From Amycolatopsis albispora (GTDB taxonomy: Bacteria; Actinomycetota; Actinomycetes; Mycobacteriales; Pseudonocardiaceae), in assembly GCF_003312875.1 (NCBI RefSeq), contig NZ_CP015163.1:3348001-3412000 (forward strand): DNA of 64,000 nucleotides, read 5' to 3'. A model generated the notes under the pieces. The model searched no databases and was not told where the DNA came from. It saw only the letters and a program-made list of their open reading frames with translations. This document shows positions 24,748-34,364 of the stretch, piece by piece. Position 1 is the stretch's first letter. Every line of letters begins with the position of its first letter. Both the position numbers and the translations under genes were made by a program.

Positions 24748-26126
24748 GCCAGCTCCTCGTACATCTCACGGCGGAAGTTCAGGGTTTCGGCCAGCGCCCG
24801 CCGCCAGGGCGCCGAGCCGGGTTCGGGCGCGGTGGTGGCCAGCGGGTGCCCGAGGCACTCCGGCGGGACCGTTCGCGCGATGGTGACCGCGGCGTGCGCG
24901 ACGGCCCGGGTGTCCTCGCGGCCGGCCAGCCAGTCGAGCAGGACCGTGCCCACTTCGGGCGGCCACGGCGCGGGCAGGTCGACCACCAGCCGCGCCACCG
25001 CCTCGGGCCGCGCCTGCCGGATCAGCCGCGCCAGCACCTTCGCCCGTTCGGGTGGCGGCAGCACCTGGATCAGCGTGCCCGCGTCCGCCCGGCCGGGATC
25101 CGCGTCGAACAGGGCCTTCGCCCAGCGTGCGTCGCGATGCCGGACCGCGACCACGGCCCAGCCCTCACGCAGCACCGACGCCGGCGCGCCCTGGACGGTC
25201 AGCCGGACCAGCTCGGCCGGTGTGCCGAACTCGGCCCAGAACTCGGGCGGTGTCGCGGCGACCGCCTGGCGCAGCCAGCGTGTGTCCGCCTCCGGCACGT
25301 CGATTTCGAGCGCGTCTTCGCGGACGCGGACCAGCGGGCGCAGGCGATCGGCCATCCGGCGGCCCAGCGCGGACCCGGGCACCCGGAGCAGCAGCGCCGA
25401 CGCCAGCTGGCGGACCGACGCGGCCCGATCGCCGAGCGCGGCTTCGAGGAACGGCTCGTCCTCGGCCCGCAGATGTTCACCGAGCAGTTCGAGCACGGTG
25501 GCCCTGACCTCGGCGGGCTCGCTTTCCCAGCTGGCCGTGACCGCGGCGCGGGCGCCTTCGGGATCGGCCACCAGCGCGACCGCCAGCCACGAGCGCCGCT
25601 GCGCCGGCGAGCCGAAACGCCAGTCGTCGGCCCCGCCGCCGGGCTCGGGAGCGGCCGCGGTGAGGAAGCGCCATTCCGGGTTCAGCCCGGCCAGCCAGCG
25701 CCCGGCCGGTCCGGCCACCAGCGCCACCGGACCACGCAGCGCCGGTTTCGCGCGGGCGGCTTCGGCCAGCGCGGGCAGCCGCTCCGGCGGCACGCGCAGC
25801 CCGCGCTCGGCCACCACGCCGAGCCATTCCGCGAGCAGTTCGGGACGGCTCGCCGTGAGCAACCGGGCCAGCCGTTCTCGCGCCGCGTCCGGCAGGTCGG
25901 GCCGGGAATCGCTCTCCGCCACCGGCAGTGTTTCCGCCGCGTTCTCCGGCTGCCAGCCCGCGCGCCGGTACGCGGTGAGCAACGCGCCCGCGGTGAGCAG
26001 CGCGTCCGCCGGATCGGTGCGCTCACCGGCCAGCTCCCGCACCGCGGGTGGCAGCGCGCCGAGATCCGGCGCCCGCCGCCGGGTGCCGAGCAGCGCGACC
26101 CCGACCAGATCCGCCCACGCCGTCAC
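24744..26126 (-). CDS. DUF5691 family protein
   Basis: A 460-residue helical, Arg/Ala/Leu-rich protein of the DUF5691 type, seen beside SWIM and MoxR genes. It has the repeat-like look of a HEAT/ARM solenoid (blocks such as RQLASALLLRVPGSALGRRM), suggesting a scaffold. No catalytic motif is apparent. The GTG start at 26126 overlaps the SWIM gene's stop (GTGA), which fixes the start. Confidence 0.85.
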   Translation of the reverse strand: MTAWADLVGVALLGTRRRAPDLGALPPAVRELAGERTDPADALLTAGALLTAYRRAGWQPENAAETLPVAESDSRPDLPDAARERLARLLTASRPELLAEWLGVVAERGLRVPPERLPALAEAARAKPALRGPVALVAGPAGRWLAGLNPEWRFLTAAAPEPGGGADDWRFGSPAQRRSWLAVALVADPEGARAAVTASWESEPAEVRATVLELLGEHLRAEDEPFLEAALGDRAASVRQLASALLLRVPGSALGRRMADRLRPLVRVREDALEIDVPEADTRWLRQAVAATPPEFWAEFGTPAELVRLTVQGAPASVLREGWAVVAVRHRDARWAKALFDADPGRADAGTLIQVLPPPERAKVLARLIRQARPEAVARLVVDLPAPWPPEVGTVLLDWLAGREDTRAVAHAAVTIARTVPPECLGHPLATTAPEPGSAPWRRALAETLNFRREMYEELA

Positions 26127-27466
26127 AACCGCACCGCCCGATCCCCGTCCCAGCACAGCAACGGCCGCAACCCGGCCGAACCCCATTCCCCGGCCAGCGT
26201 GACCATCGCGCCCGCGGACACCGCGAGCAGCCGCCACGGGTCGAACCCCGGTACCAGCGGCAGTATTCGACCGTCCACATCGGACAACACCAGCTCCTCG
26301 CCGTGGCGTGCCGGGCGCAGCCCGGACAGCAGCACGGGCCAGCGGTCCAGCCACGGATCGGCGGCCATCGCCCGTGCGTGCGCGGCCAGCGCGACGTCGA
26401 TGGTGTCGCCGTCCGGCCGGGTGGCGGGCACCGGCGGACCGTGGTCGGCGACCAGCGCGCGCAACGGCAGCGCGCTGGGGTGGAAGGCCAGCTCCGCCGG
26501 GAGCACGTGCCCGGCGGGCAGCACCGAGCTGAGCGGCTGGCCCGGCGGCGCGAACGACAGCACCAGCGCCACCCGGCCGCTCCGCTCGCCGAACAACCAC
26601 GACCGCCGGGTGACCAGCTGGTCGCGCTCCTCGTCGAGCACCCCGCCGACCAACCAGGTGTCCGAGACGCGCTCACCGGACGACAGCACCCGCGCGGTGT
26701 CGGTGTTGAAGCCAAGCCGCGTGCGGACGGTCTCGGCCAGCGCGTGCGGTAGTTCGTCCAGCCGCGACCCGGCCTCGGCCAGCAGGTAGAGCAGCGACAG
26801 TTCGGCGAGCACGCGGCTCGGCCAGTCCTTGCGGCGGCCGACCAGGCCCGCCGCCCGGCGCAGCCCACCGGCCAGGCCGGGGGCCTGCGCGTCCACCATG
26901 CGCGCGGCCACCCGCCGCAGTTCCTCGGCGCCGCCGCGCTCCAGCCCGGCCAGCCCGCCGCGGACCTGGTCGAGCAGCCATTCACGCAGCTCGCCGGCAC
27001 CGGCGCTGACCCTGTCGGCCCGGCGCTCGGCACGTTTGGCCGCGGCTTCGGGATCACGCGGCCCCGCGCTTTCCCGGCGTTGCTCGGTGCGCTCGGCCCG
27101 CCTGGCGCGCTCGGCGAGCCAGGCCGTGACGAACTCCGGCTCCGGTTCCTCCGGCAGCTCACCGCCAGCCCAGCGCAGCAGCAGGCCGAGCGCGTGCTTG
27201 CACGGGAACTTGCGGCTGGGACAGGAACACCGGTACGCCGGACCGGCCAGTTCCACGCACGTCTGGTACGGCTTTTTGCCGCTGCCCTGGCAGTACCCCC
27301 ACACGGCCGCCGCCGACGCGCCCGCGCCGGACCAGCGCACCGCCGCCGCCTGCGCGCGCCCGGCCCGCGCCGAAGCCGCGTCCGGCGCGAGACCGATCAC
27401 GCGCTCGGTGCTCCACCGTGCCGGAGACACCTCAGGCACCTCGGACACCACGCCTCCCAACCCCAC
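26123..27466 (-). CDS. SWIM zinc finger protein
   Basis: A 447-residue protein. The SWIM motif CxCx6CxH is at Cys80, Cys82, Cys89 and His91 (YRCSCPSRKFPCKH), followed by a long Arg/Glu-rich helix and a C-terminal beta-rich region. SWIM fingers bind DNA or protein. It resembles E. coli YehQ in content. It is the first gene of the five-gene operon; GTG starts at 27466 and 27448 are both possible, with GGGAGG lying just before the latter. The first ~100 bp upstream are shared with the divergent P450 gene. Confidence 0.88.
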   Translation of the reverse strand: MGLGGVVSEVPEVSPARWSTERVIGLAPDAASARAGRAQAAAVRWSGAGASAAAVWGYCQGSGKKPYQTCVELAGPAYRCSCPSRKFPCKHALGLLLRWAGGELPEEPEPEFVTAWLAERARRAERTEQRRESAGPRDPEAAAKRAERRADRVSAGAGELREWLLDQVRGGLAGLERGGAEELRRVAARMVDAQAPGLAGGLRRAAGLVGRRKDWPSRVLAELSLLYLLAEAGSRLDELPHALAETVRTRLGFNTDTARVLSSGERVSDTWLVGGVLDEERDQLVTRRSWLFGERSGRVALVLSFAPPGQPLSSVLPAGHVLPAELAFHPSALPLRALVADHGPPVPATRPDGDTIDVALAAHARAMAADPWLDRWPVLLSGLRPARHGEELVLSDVDGRILPLVPGFDPWRLLAVSAGAMVTLAGEWGSAGLRPLLCWDGDRAVRL

Positions 27467-27582
27467 TTGCCCACCTCTCCCCTCGACCCGGATGGATCAT
27501 GCCAGCGGGCACCGACAGTTTCGGCGGCCACCACGCGGGTAGTCGGTTGGCGACCGGAAACCGCACCAGGGAGGTCCACACG

Positions 27583-28911
27583 ATGCCACGGCCCAGCGCG
27601 GAAGACCACGGCCTGACCACCTTGCCGGTGACCGACGCGGCCCGCGTGCTCACCGGGGTCGCACTGCCCACGCTGGCCGCCGGGGTGATCAAGCGGCTGC
27701 CGCCGATGATGAAGGTCGCCGAAAAGCTGCGTGTGGACGAAAGCGCGGACCGCGTGCTGCGCCGCCTGCGTGATCGCCACGGCGACGGGCCACTGCTGAT
27801 CAAGGCGCCCGGCCGGACCTTCGCGCTGCCCCTGTCCTCGGCGGACGCCGGCCGCGTGCTCGCCGAGTCGCCGTCGCCGTTCCACCCGGCGAACCTGGAG
27901 AAAACCGCCGCGCTGTCGCACTTCCAGCCACACGGCGTGCTGATCTCGCAGGGCGCCGAACGGGACGTGCGCCGCCAGTTCAACGAGAACGTGCTGGAGA
28001 CCGGTGAACCACTGCACCACCTGGCGCCCGCCGTGGCCGCGAAGGTGCGCGAGGAAGCGAGCCGGATGCTGGAACTGGCGGAGGTCGGCGGCAGGCTCGA
28101 CTGGCACACGTTCAACACGGCCTGGTGGCGGATCGTGCGCCGGGTGACGCTCGGCGACGCGGCCCGCGACGACCACCGCACCACGGACCTGCTGGCGCGC
28201 CTGCGACTGCGTGCGAACGTCGCCTACGGCATGAAGAAGGACAAGGCCACCCGCGAAGAAGTCGGTCAGCGGTTGCGCGCGCACGTGGCCCGCGCGGAGA
28301 AGGACAGCCTGGCCGGCGTGATCGCGCAGACCACGGCGAGCCCGGAAACCGATCCGGTCGGGCAGCTCCCGCACTGGCTGTTCGCCTTCGACGCCGCCGG
28401 GATCACGTCGTACCGGACGCTGGCACTGCTCGCCACGCACGCGGAGGAACGCGCGAAGGCGCTCCAGGACGAGGGCCCGCTGCTGCCGTACCTGCGTGCT
28501 TGCGAACTGGAATCGGTCCGGTTGTGGCCCACCACGCCGATGATCCTGCGTGACTCCACAGAGGACACCGACTGGCGTGGCGGCACCATGCCCGCCGGGA
28601 CCACCGTGCTGATCTTCGCGCCGTTCTTCCACCGCGACGAGGAGGAACTGCCGTTCGCGCACTGGTTCATCCCGGAGATCTGGCTCGACGGCCGCGCGCG
28701 TCAGCACCCCGCGCTGGTGCCGTTCAGCGCCGGTCCCGCCGAGTGCCCCGGCCGGAACCTGGTCCTGCTGGTGACCAGCACGCTGCTGTCGGCGCTGCTG
28801 GAACGCGCGGAGTTCACCGCGCTCAAACCGCTGGAGCCGGGCCGCCTGCCGTCCACTTTGGACAACTTCGGGCTGGCGTTCGACGTCACAGCACCGCGAC
28901 AGCGGACTTGA
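27583..28911 (+). CDS. cytochrome P450
   Basis: A 442-residue P450. The heme-binding loop is FSAGPAECPGRNL (Cys near residue 386), the ExxR motif is ELESVRLWP, and the I-helix segment is FDAAGITSYRTL, where the usual acidic-Thr pair is changed to Ile-Thr-Ser. No membrane anchor, so it is a soluble bacterial form. The ATG at 27583 follows GGGAGG at eight bases. No ferredoxin or reductase gene is adjacent. Its end overlaps the convergent UdgX gene by 26 bp. Substrate unknown. Confidence 0.92.
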   Translation: MPRPSAEDHGLTTLPVTDAARVLTGVALPTLAAGVIKRLPPMMKVAEKLRVDESADRVLRRLRDRHGDGPLLIKAPGRTFALPLSSADAGRVLAESPSPFHPANLEKTAALSHFQPHGVLISQGAERDVRRQFNENVLETGEPLHHLAPAVAAKVREEASRMLELAEVGGRLDWHTFNTAWWRIVRRVTLGDAARDDHRTTDLLARLRLRANVAYGMKKDKATREEVGQRLRAHVARAEKDSLAGVIAQTTASPETDPVGQLPHWLFAFDAAGITSYRTLALLATHAEERAKALQDEGPLLPYLRACELESVRLWPTTPMILRDSTEDTDWRGGTMPAGTTVLIFAPFFHRDEEELPFAHWFIPEIWLDGRARQHPALVPFSAGPAECPGRNLVLLVTSTLLSALLERAEFTALKPLEPGRLPSTLDNFGLAFDVTAPRQRT

Positions 28912-29524
28912 GATCGGCGACAAAGGCGGCGTAGGCCTCGTCGCGTTCGCGTGACCGCAGGATCGACGAGGGGTGCACGGTCGCCACGGCCCGTGCCTCG
29001 TGCTCGCCGGGGAGATCTTCACCAGGCAGTTCAAGGACTTCGCCGCGGCGTTCGGTGATGCGGAAGTCCGGGCCGTACACCGCCTGCGCCGCCGTCGCGC
29101 CGAGCAGGATCACCAGTTCGGGTCGTACCGAAGCGAGTTCCGCGAGCAACCACGGACGGCACGCGACGATTTCGGTGCGGCCCGGCTTCTTGTGGATGCG
29201 ACGGGAACCGCGCTCGTCGCGGCGGAACTTGAAGTGCTTGACGGCGTTGGTGAGATAGACGCCTTCGCGGTCGATGCCGCTTTCCTTCAGCGCCCGGTCG
29301 AGCAGGCGCCCGGCGGGGCCGACGAACGGTTCACCGCGGCGGTCTTCCTGGTCACCGGGTTGCTCACCGATGAGCATGGTCTTGGCCTCGCGGCCGCCCT
29401 CGCCGAAGACGGTTTGGGTGGCGTCCTGGTAGAGGTCGCAGCCGCGGCAACCGGCGGCCGCCTCGCGGAGGCGGGCAAGGTCCTTGGTCGCGGGCACGAA
29501 CTCGGCCGCTGTTCTGGTCACCAC
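28886..29524 (-). CDS. udgX: UdgX-family uracil-DNA glycosylase
   Basis: A 212-residue family-4-like uracil-DNA glycosylase of the UdgX type. Active-site motif 1 is GEQPGDQED (residues 53-61). The cluster cysteines include CRGC and VACRPWL. The loop diagnostic of UdgX is SRRIHKKP, with the His (residue 111) that in M. smegmatis UdgX bonds covalently to the uracil site. Motif HPSSILR closes the active site. It would lock onto and protect or excise uracil in DNA. GTG start at 29524 (a second GTG follows directly). Confidence 0.93.
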   Translation of the reverse strand: MVTRTAAEFVPATKDLARLREAAAGCRGCDLYQDATQTVFGEGGREAKTMLIGEQPGDQEDRRGEPFVGPAGRLLDRALKESGIDREGVYLTNAVKHFKFRRDERGSRRIHKKPGRTEIVACRPWLLAELASVRPELVILLGATAAQAVYGPDFRITERRGEVLELPGEDLPGEHEARAVATVHPSSILRSRERDEAYAAFVADLKSAVAVL

Positions 29525-29564
29525 GCTCCGTGGACTACCCGGGTGCGCGAGGGGGAAACCCTGA

Positions 29565-29615
29565 ACACGAATGTGGCTTTCGGGGCGGAAAACGCCCCGA
29601 AAGCCACATTCGTGT
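29565..29615. terminator. long perfect palindrome of the ATGTGGCTTTCG family
   Basis: Two 23-bp arms (ACACGAATGTGGCTTTCGGG plus GCG, and its complement) flank GAAAA. It lies directly after the stop of the CBS-protein gene and before the UdgX start, where it should end CBS transcription. The same arm recurs near 49.7 and 59.4-59.6 kb. Confidence 0.85.
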
Positions 29616-29617
29616 CG

Positions 29618-30031
29618 TCAGTACGACAGGGCCTCGACGAGGTCGCCGGTCTGCGGGTTCGGCAGGGACCTGGCCACGTCGGCCTGGCTGACCATGCCGA
29701 CCAGGTCGTGCCCGTCGATCACCGGCAGGCGGCGCACCTGGTGCTCCGCCATCGTCCGCAGGATCTCCTCGGCTTCGTCGTCCGCGCCGATGGTGACCGC
29801 CTCGCCCTGGGCCAGGTCACCGGCCCGGATCGCCCGCGGGTCCTTGCCGGCGGCGAGCACCTTCACCACGATGTCGCGGTCGGTGAGCACGCCCTTGAGC
29901 CGGTTGTCCTCACCGCAGATGGGCACCGCGCCCACGTCCAGCTCCGCCATCCGGCGCGCGGCGTCGAGTGCGGTGTCCGAGGTGCGCACGCACTCGGCGC
30001 CGGCGGTCATGATGTCTCGCGCCTTGGTCAT
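29618..30031 (-). CDS. Hrp1-like two-CBS-domain protein
   Basis: A 137-residue protein made of two CBS domains: DIMTAGAECVRTSDTALDAARRM with GAVPICGEDNRLKGVLTDRDIV, and AEEILRTMAEHQVRRLPVIDGHDLVGMVSQADVARSLP. Sequence and length are close to the mycobacterial hypoxic response protein 1 (Rv2626c). Tandem CBS pairs bind adenine nucleotides and sense energy state. A strong ribosome site (AGGAGGTGA) precedes the ATG at 30031. Neighbouring energy-metabolism genes suggest a stress setting. Confidence 0.92.
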   Translation of the reverse strand: MTKARDIMTAGAECVRTSDTALDAARRMAELDVGAVPICGEDNRLKGVLTDRDIVVKVLAAGKDPRAIRAGDLAQGEAVTIGADDEAEEILRTMAEHQVRRLPVIDGHDLVGMVSQADVARSLPNPQTGDLVEALSY

Positions 30032-30091
30032 CAGTCACCTCCTGGTCGGTTCCCCTCGCCGCAGGCATACCCACCGGAGAGCCGCCTACAC

Positions 30092-31846
30092 TCAGCCTTC
30101 GGGCGATTTGCTCGCGTCGGCCAATTTCTCCGACGGCGTCGGCGGTTCCTCACGGCGGCGGAACGGCGAAACGTGCGTCTCGTCCCGCCAGCGCGCCGAC
30201 ATGTGCGGGTAGTGCAGCTCGAACGCGGGCCGTTCGGAGCGGATGCGCGGCAGCTCGGTGAAGTTGTGCCGCGGTGGCGGGCAGGTGGTCGCCCATTCGA
30301 GCGAATTGCCGAAGCCCCACGGATCGTCCACTTCGGCGGGTTCGCCGTAGCGGTAGCTGCGCACCACGTTCCACAGGAACGGCAGCACCGACAGCCCCAG
30401 CAGGAACGCGCCCACCGTGGACACCATGTTCAGCCCGACGAACCCGTCGCTGACCAGGTAGTCGGCATACCGCCGCGGCATGCCCTCGTCGCCGAGCCAG
30501 TGCTGCACCAGGAAAGTGGTGTGGAAGCCGAGGAACGTGGTCCAGAAGTGCAGCTTGCCCAGCGGTTCGTCGAGCATCCGGCCGGTGATCTTCGGGAACC
30601 AGAAGTAGATGCCGGCGAAGGTGGCGAACACGATGGTGCCGAACAGCACGTAGTGGAAGTGCGCCACCACGAAGTAGGTGTCGGTGATGTGGAAGTTCAG
30701 CGGCGGCGAGGCGAGCAGCACCCCGGTGAGCCCGCCGAGCAGGAAGGTCACCATGAACCCGATCGCCCACAGCATCGGCGTTTCGAAGCTCAGCTGCCCC
30801 CGCCACATGGTGCCGATCCAGTTGAAGAACTTGATCCCGGTCGGCACCGCGATCAGGAAGGTCAGGAAGGCGAAGAACGGCAGCACCACCGCGCCGGTCG
30901 CGTACATGTGGTGCGCCCACACCGCGAACGACAGCGCGGTGATGCCGACCGTCGCCCACACCATCAGCTTGTAGCCGAACAGCGGTTTCCGGCTGAACAC
31001 CGGCACGATCTCGGTGATGATGCCGAAGTACGGCAGCGCCACGATGTAGACCTCGGGATGGCCGAAGAACCAGAACAGGTGCTGCCACAGGATGGCCCCG
31101 CCGTTGGCCGGGTCGAACACGTGCGCGCCGAGGTGCCGGTCGGCGAGCAGGCCGAACAGCGCCGCGGTCAGGATCGGGAACGCGGCCAGCACCAGGATCG
31201 AGGTGAACAGGATGTTCCAGGTGAAGATCGGCATCCGCCACATGGTCATGCCGGGCGCGCGCAGGCAGACCACCGTGGTGGTCATGTTGACCGCGCCGAG
31301 AATGGTGCCCAGCCCGGACACGATCAGCCCGGAGATCCACAGGTCACCGCCGATGCCCGGCGAGTGGATGGCGCTGGACAGCGGCGTGTAGGCGGTCCAG
31401 CCGAAGTCGGGCGCGCCGCCGGGCGTGACGAACGCGGCCAGCACGATCAGCCCGCCGAACAGGTACAGCCAGTAGGCGAAGGCGTTCAGCCGGGGGAACG
31501 CCACGTCCGGAGAGCCGATCTGCAGCGGCAGGATGAAGTTCGCGAAGCCGAACACGTTCGGCGTGGCGTAGAGCAGCAGCATGATCGTGCCGTGCATGGT
31601 GAACAGCTGGTTGTACTGCTCCTGCGAGAGGAACTGCAGTCCCGGATAGCCGAGTTCACCACGCATCAGCAGCGCCATCACACCGCCGACCAGGAAGAAG
31701 CCGAACGAGGTGGACAGGTAGAGAATGCCGATCTGCTTGTGATCGGTGGTGCGGAGCAGGTTGAGCAGCAGGCCGCCCTTGGGCCCGGCGTGGCGTGGCC
31801 GGTGCTCCACCGGCCTCGGCTGGAGCACTTCCCTCACTGCGGCCAC
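30092..31846 (-). CDS. ctaD: cytochrome c oxidase subunit I
   Basis: A 584-residue heme-copper oxidase catalytic subunit with 12 membrane helices. The Cu-B site is [15 protein letters not shown] with the cross-linking Tyr, the second pair is WAHHMYATG, and the heme ligands are in [15 protein letters not shown]. The end is a ~60-residue cytoplasmic tail. It reduces O2 to water in the plasma membrane and pumps protons. GTG at 31846 or 31849, both after GGAGG. No subunit II or III gene is nearby, as is normal for actinobacterial ctaD. Confidence 0.95.
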   Translation of the reverse strand: MAAVREVLQPRPVEHRPRHAGPKGGLLLNLLRTTDHKQIGILYLSTSFGFFLVGGVMALLMRGELGYPGLQFLSQEQYNQLFTMHGTIMLLLYATPNVFGFANFILPLQIGSPDVAFPRLNAFAYWLYLFGGLIVLAAFVTPGGAPDFGWTAYTPLSSAIHSPGIGGDLWISGLIVSGLGTILGAVNMTTTVVCLRAPGMTMWRMPIFTWNILFTSILVLAAFPILTAALFGLLADRHLGAHVFDPANGGAILWQHLFWFFGHPEVYIVALPYFGIITEIVPVFSRKPLFGYKLMVWATVGITALSFAVWAHHMYATGAVVLPFFAFLTFLIAVPTGIKFFNWIGTMWRGQLSFETPMLWAIGFMVTFLLGGLTGVLLASPPLNFHITDTYFVVAHFHYVLFGTIVFATFAGIYFWFPKITGRMLDEPLGKLHFWTTFLGFHTTFLVQHWLGDEGMPRRYADYLVSDGFVGLNMVSTVGAFLLGLSVLPFLWNVVRSYRYGEPAEVDDPWGFGNSLEWATTCPPPRHNFTELPRIRSERPAFELHYPHMSARWRDETHVSPFRRREEPPTPSEKLADASKSPEG

Positions 31847-31921
31847 CACGTCACCTCCACGACGGAAGCGATACCCGTGCCGGGGCCGGTTCACACCCTC
31901 TCGGACGGGTACTCGCGCACT

Positions 31922-32344
31922 ATGACGGCACATCCCGAAACCGAAGGACCGCCGGTCGTCACCGGCGGAGATCCAGGGCAGTCCACGATACTCGTGTTCG
32001 ATCCGAACGGCCTCGCCAAGCACGGTGAGCTGCCGGCCACCTGGCGCCCGCTGACCGAACGGCGGCGCGTCGTCTGGTGCCGCGTGCCCGCCGACGGCGC
32101 GCTCACCGAGGCCGCCGAGCTGCTCGCCGACGGCGGCCTGACCCCGCCGGTGCACGTGGTGTGCGGGGCGCAGGCGGTCCACCCGGTGCTGCGCGTGCTC
32201 GACGACCAGCCGGACGCGGCGGCTTCGCTGCTGCTGGTCAACCCGCCGCCGGAGGCGAGGAACACCGGTGAGGTGATCACCCTCGAAGACCTTCCGCTGG
32301 GTCACCCGGAAGTGGTGGCCGCGGTGGAACGGGCCACGGCCTGA
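31922..32344 (+). CDS. hypothetical protein
   Basis: A 140-residue protein I do not recognise. It has an alpha/beta pattern ([56 protein letters not shown]) that resembles part of an alpha/beta hydrolase or a nucleotide-type fold, without a catalytic triad. The ATG at 31922 lacks a ribosome site; CACTAT-like sequence directly before it hints at a leaderless message. Divergent from ctaD and convergent with the FUSC gene. Confidence 0.6.
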   Translation: MTAHPETEGPPVVTGGDPGQSTILVFDPNGLAKHGELPATWRPLTERRRVVWCRVPADGALTEAAELLADGGLTPPVHVVCGAQAVHPVLRVLDDQPDAAASLLLVNPPPEARNTGEVITLEDLPLGHPEVVAAVERATA

Positions 32345-32348
32345 CGGC

Positions 32349-33380
32349 TCAGGCGGCGAACTGCTCGAACGCCTTCTTCGCGGGGAGGAGGACCCCGGCC
32401 AGCCCGACGGTCAGGTCCACCCCCTGCGACGAGACCAGGTCCCGTTCGAGCGCGTCCATCGCCTCCCGGCCCTCTTCGACGATCGGCGCGAGCTCCTCGC
32501 CGTCCGCTCTGGCCCGGCTCAACCGGGCGGTGGCGTCGAGCAGCGCGGCGAGGCGCTCGCGCACCTCCTGGGACGGGTACCGGTAGGCGTCGTGCTCCCG
32601 CACGGCGTGGTCCAGCGCTTCGGTGAGTTCACGGACGTGCGGCCAGGCCGCGCGCAACTGCACCATCAGCGCGTGCCAGCGGGCGACGTGCGCACCCCGG
32701 TCGCCCACCTTGGACCGCGGGTTGAAGCGCACGCTTTCGGTGCCCCACCCGCTGGCTTCCTCGGCACGGCGGAGCAGCTGCTCGGTGTTGCGTGCCCTGG
32801 CCACCCAGTGGGGTGACGAATCGGGCACCGACGGCTCACGCAGGGTCGCCGCGATGTCGCACAGCACGTCGGCGAGTTCCGCGGCGACGGCCCTGGTGGC
32901 CGCCTCGGTGCCCCGCGTGTACACGGGCGGGAAGACCAGCGCGTTCATCGCGACCCCGATGGCCGCGCCGAGCACGGTCTCGCCGACCCGGTCCAGCATC
33001 AGCATCGAATTCTCCGCCGTGCCGTAGCTGACCAGCAGCAACGCCGTCACGCCCACCCACACGCCACTCGACCCGAAGCCGCGCCAGCGGCCGAGCAGCA
33101 GCCCGGTGAACACCACCAGCCCCAGCGCCACCGCCTGCCACGGCAGCACCTGGATGGCCACCGCGGCCAGCACCACGCCGAGCACCACGGCCCCGATCTG
33201 CTGCAGTGCCGACCACAGCGCGCGGTAGACGGTGGCCTCGATCAGGAAAACCGCCGCGTAGGGCGCGAGAAAGGGCTGAGGCAGGCCCCACCACTCGGCG
33301 GCGATGAGCCAGGCGATCACGGCCGCGACGGCCGCCTTGACCGCCTGGATCACCGCGGTCCGGGGCCACTGCTCACGCAC
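32349..33380 (-). CDS. FUSC / aromatic acid exporter-like membrane protein
   Basis: A 343-residue protein. The N-terminal ~170 residues hold five to six hydrophobic segments ([77 protein letters not shown]), as in the ArAE/FUSC family. The C-terminal ~170 residues are a cytoplasmic helical domain. Such proteins export aromatic acids. GTG start at 33380 overlaps the metallophosphoesterase stop by eight bases. Last gene of a four-gene coupled operon. Confidence 0.82.
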   Translation of the reverse strand: MREQWPRTAVIQAVKAAVAAVIAWLIAAEWWGLPQPFLAPYAAVFLIEATVYRALWSALQQIGAVVLGVVLAAVAIQVLPWQAVALGLVVFTGLLLGRWRGFGSSGVWVGVTALLLVSYGTAENSMLMLDRVGETVLGAAIGVAMNALVFPPVYTRGTEAATRAVAAELADVLCDIAATLREPSVPDSSPHWVARARNTEQLLRRAEEASGWGTESVRFNPRSKVGDRGAHVARWHALMVQLRAAWPHVRELTEALDHAVREHDAYRYPSQEVRERLAALLDATARLSRARADGEELAPIVEEGREAMDALERDLVSSQGVDLTVGLAGVLLPAKKAFEQFAA

Positions 33381-34104
33381 TCGGCACCCGGGCCGGTTCC
33401 ACGCAGTAGACGGCGTAGGCCGACCGGATGATCGGCTGGGCCACGTTGCGCACGCGCACCCCACCCGGGGTGACGCCCTGCTCGCAGCCGAAGTGCGCGT
33501 GCCCGTGCACGGCCAGGTCCACGCCGGTGGCGTCGATCGCCTCGCCCAGCTGGTACGCGCCCAGGAAGGGGTAGATCTCCGGCGGTTCACCACGCAGCGT
33601 GCCCGGGATCGGCGAGTAGTGCGTCAGCGCGACCTTCACATCGGTGCGCAACTCGGCGAGCGAGTCGTGCAGGCGGTCGGCGAGCTCCACCGAATGCCGC
33701 ACGAAGTTCTTCATCTCCGGCTCGCCGAACGCGCTCGCGCACTTGCCGGCGAACCCGCCGCCGAAGCCCTTGATCCCGGCCACGCCCAGCGTTTCCCCGC
33801 CGATCTCCAGCGTGACGTGCTCGCCTTCGAGCACGGTGATGCCGTGCTCCCGCAGCAGCTCGGTGATCTCCTTCTCGGCGTCACCGTGGTAGTCGTGGTT
33901 GCCCAGCACCGAAAGCACGGGCACCGGCAGGCCGGCGAACTCGTCGGCGACCACCTCCGCCTCGTCCAGCGTGCCGTGCCGGGTCAGGTCCCCGGCCAGC
34001 AACAGCACGTCGGCGTGCTCACCGACGTGCTCCAGCGCCGGGCGGAGCCGGCCGCGCGCGTCTTCGCCCAGGTGCACGTCCCCGATGGCCGCGATCCGGA
34101 TCAC
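33373..34104 (-). CDS. calcineurin-like metallophosphoesterase
   Basis: A 243-residue metallophosphoesterase with the complete metal signature: GDVHLGE, LLAGDLTRHG, LGNHDYH, a later THYSP and HGHAHFG. Two metal ions (Mn/Fe) would be bound. Cleaves phosphate esters, perhaps nucleotides or cyclic nucleotides. GTG start overlaps the BON gene's stop (GTGA). Cytosolic. Confidence 0.92.
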   Translation of the reverse strand: MIRIAAIGDVHLGEDARGRLRPALEHVGEHADVLLLAGDLTRHGTLDEAEVVADEFAGLPVPVLSVLGNHDYHGDAEKEITELLREHGITVLEGEHVTLEIGGETLGVAGIKGFGGGFAGKCASAFGEPEMKNFVRHSVELADRLHDSLAELRTDVKVALTHYSPIPGTLRGEPPEIYPFLGAYQLGEAIDATGVDLAVHGHAHFGCEQGVTPGGVRVRNVAQPIIRSAYAVYCVEPARVPSA

Positions 34105-34364
34105 CGCAGTTCCTCCCTCGAAGCCGGTTCCCCCACCGCCGAGACCCGCAGGTCGTTGTGCACCCGCAGGTCCGGGGCGTGCTCGTGGACCACCTGCTCC
34201 AGTTCGGCGCGGCGTGCCTCGCAGGCGACCTCGCCGGACAGGTGCACGTGGCCGCCGCGGATGTCCACCCGCACCCCCAGTTCGGTGGTGCGCTCGTCCT
34301 CGGCGATCGCCCGGCGCAACCGGGCCGCCCAGTACTGCGGCACGTCTTCGGCGTGCTCGGTCAT
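34101..34364 (-). CDS. BON domain protein
   Basis: An 87-residue protein consisting of one BON domain (AARLRRAIAEDERTTELGVRVDIRGGHVHLSGEVACEARRAEL; core GGHVHLSGEV). No signal peptide, so it is cytosolic here. BON domains bind phospholipid or act in stress tolerance. Starts inside the nucleotidyltransferase stop and ends inside the metallophosphoesterase start, each by four bases. Confidence 0.9.
   Translation of the reverse strand: MTEHAEDVPQYWAARLRRAIAEDERTTELGVRVDIRGGHVHLSGEVACEARRAELEQVVHEHAPDLRVHNDLRVSAVGEPASREELR

Noticed and set aside
28973..32344. A 3.4-kb open plus-strand frame
   Set aside because: It runs antisense to the clear UdgX, CBS and CtaD genes; only its last 141 codons (31922-32344) stand free and were kept as a separate gene. 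Such long shadows are normal at this GC content.
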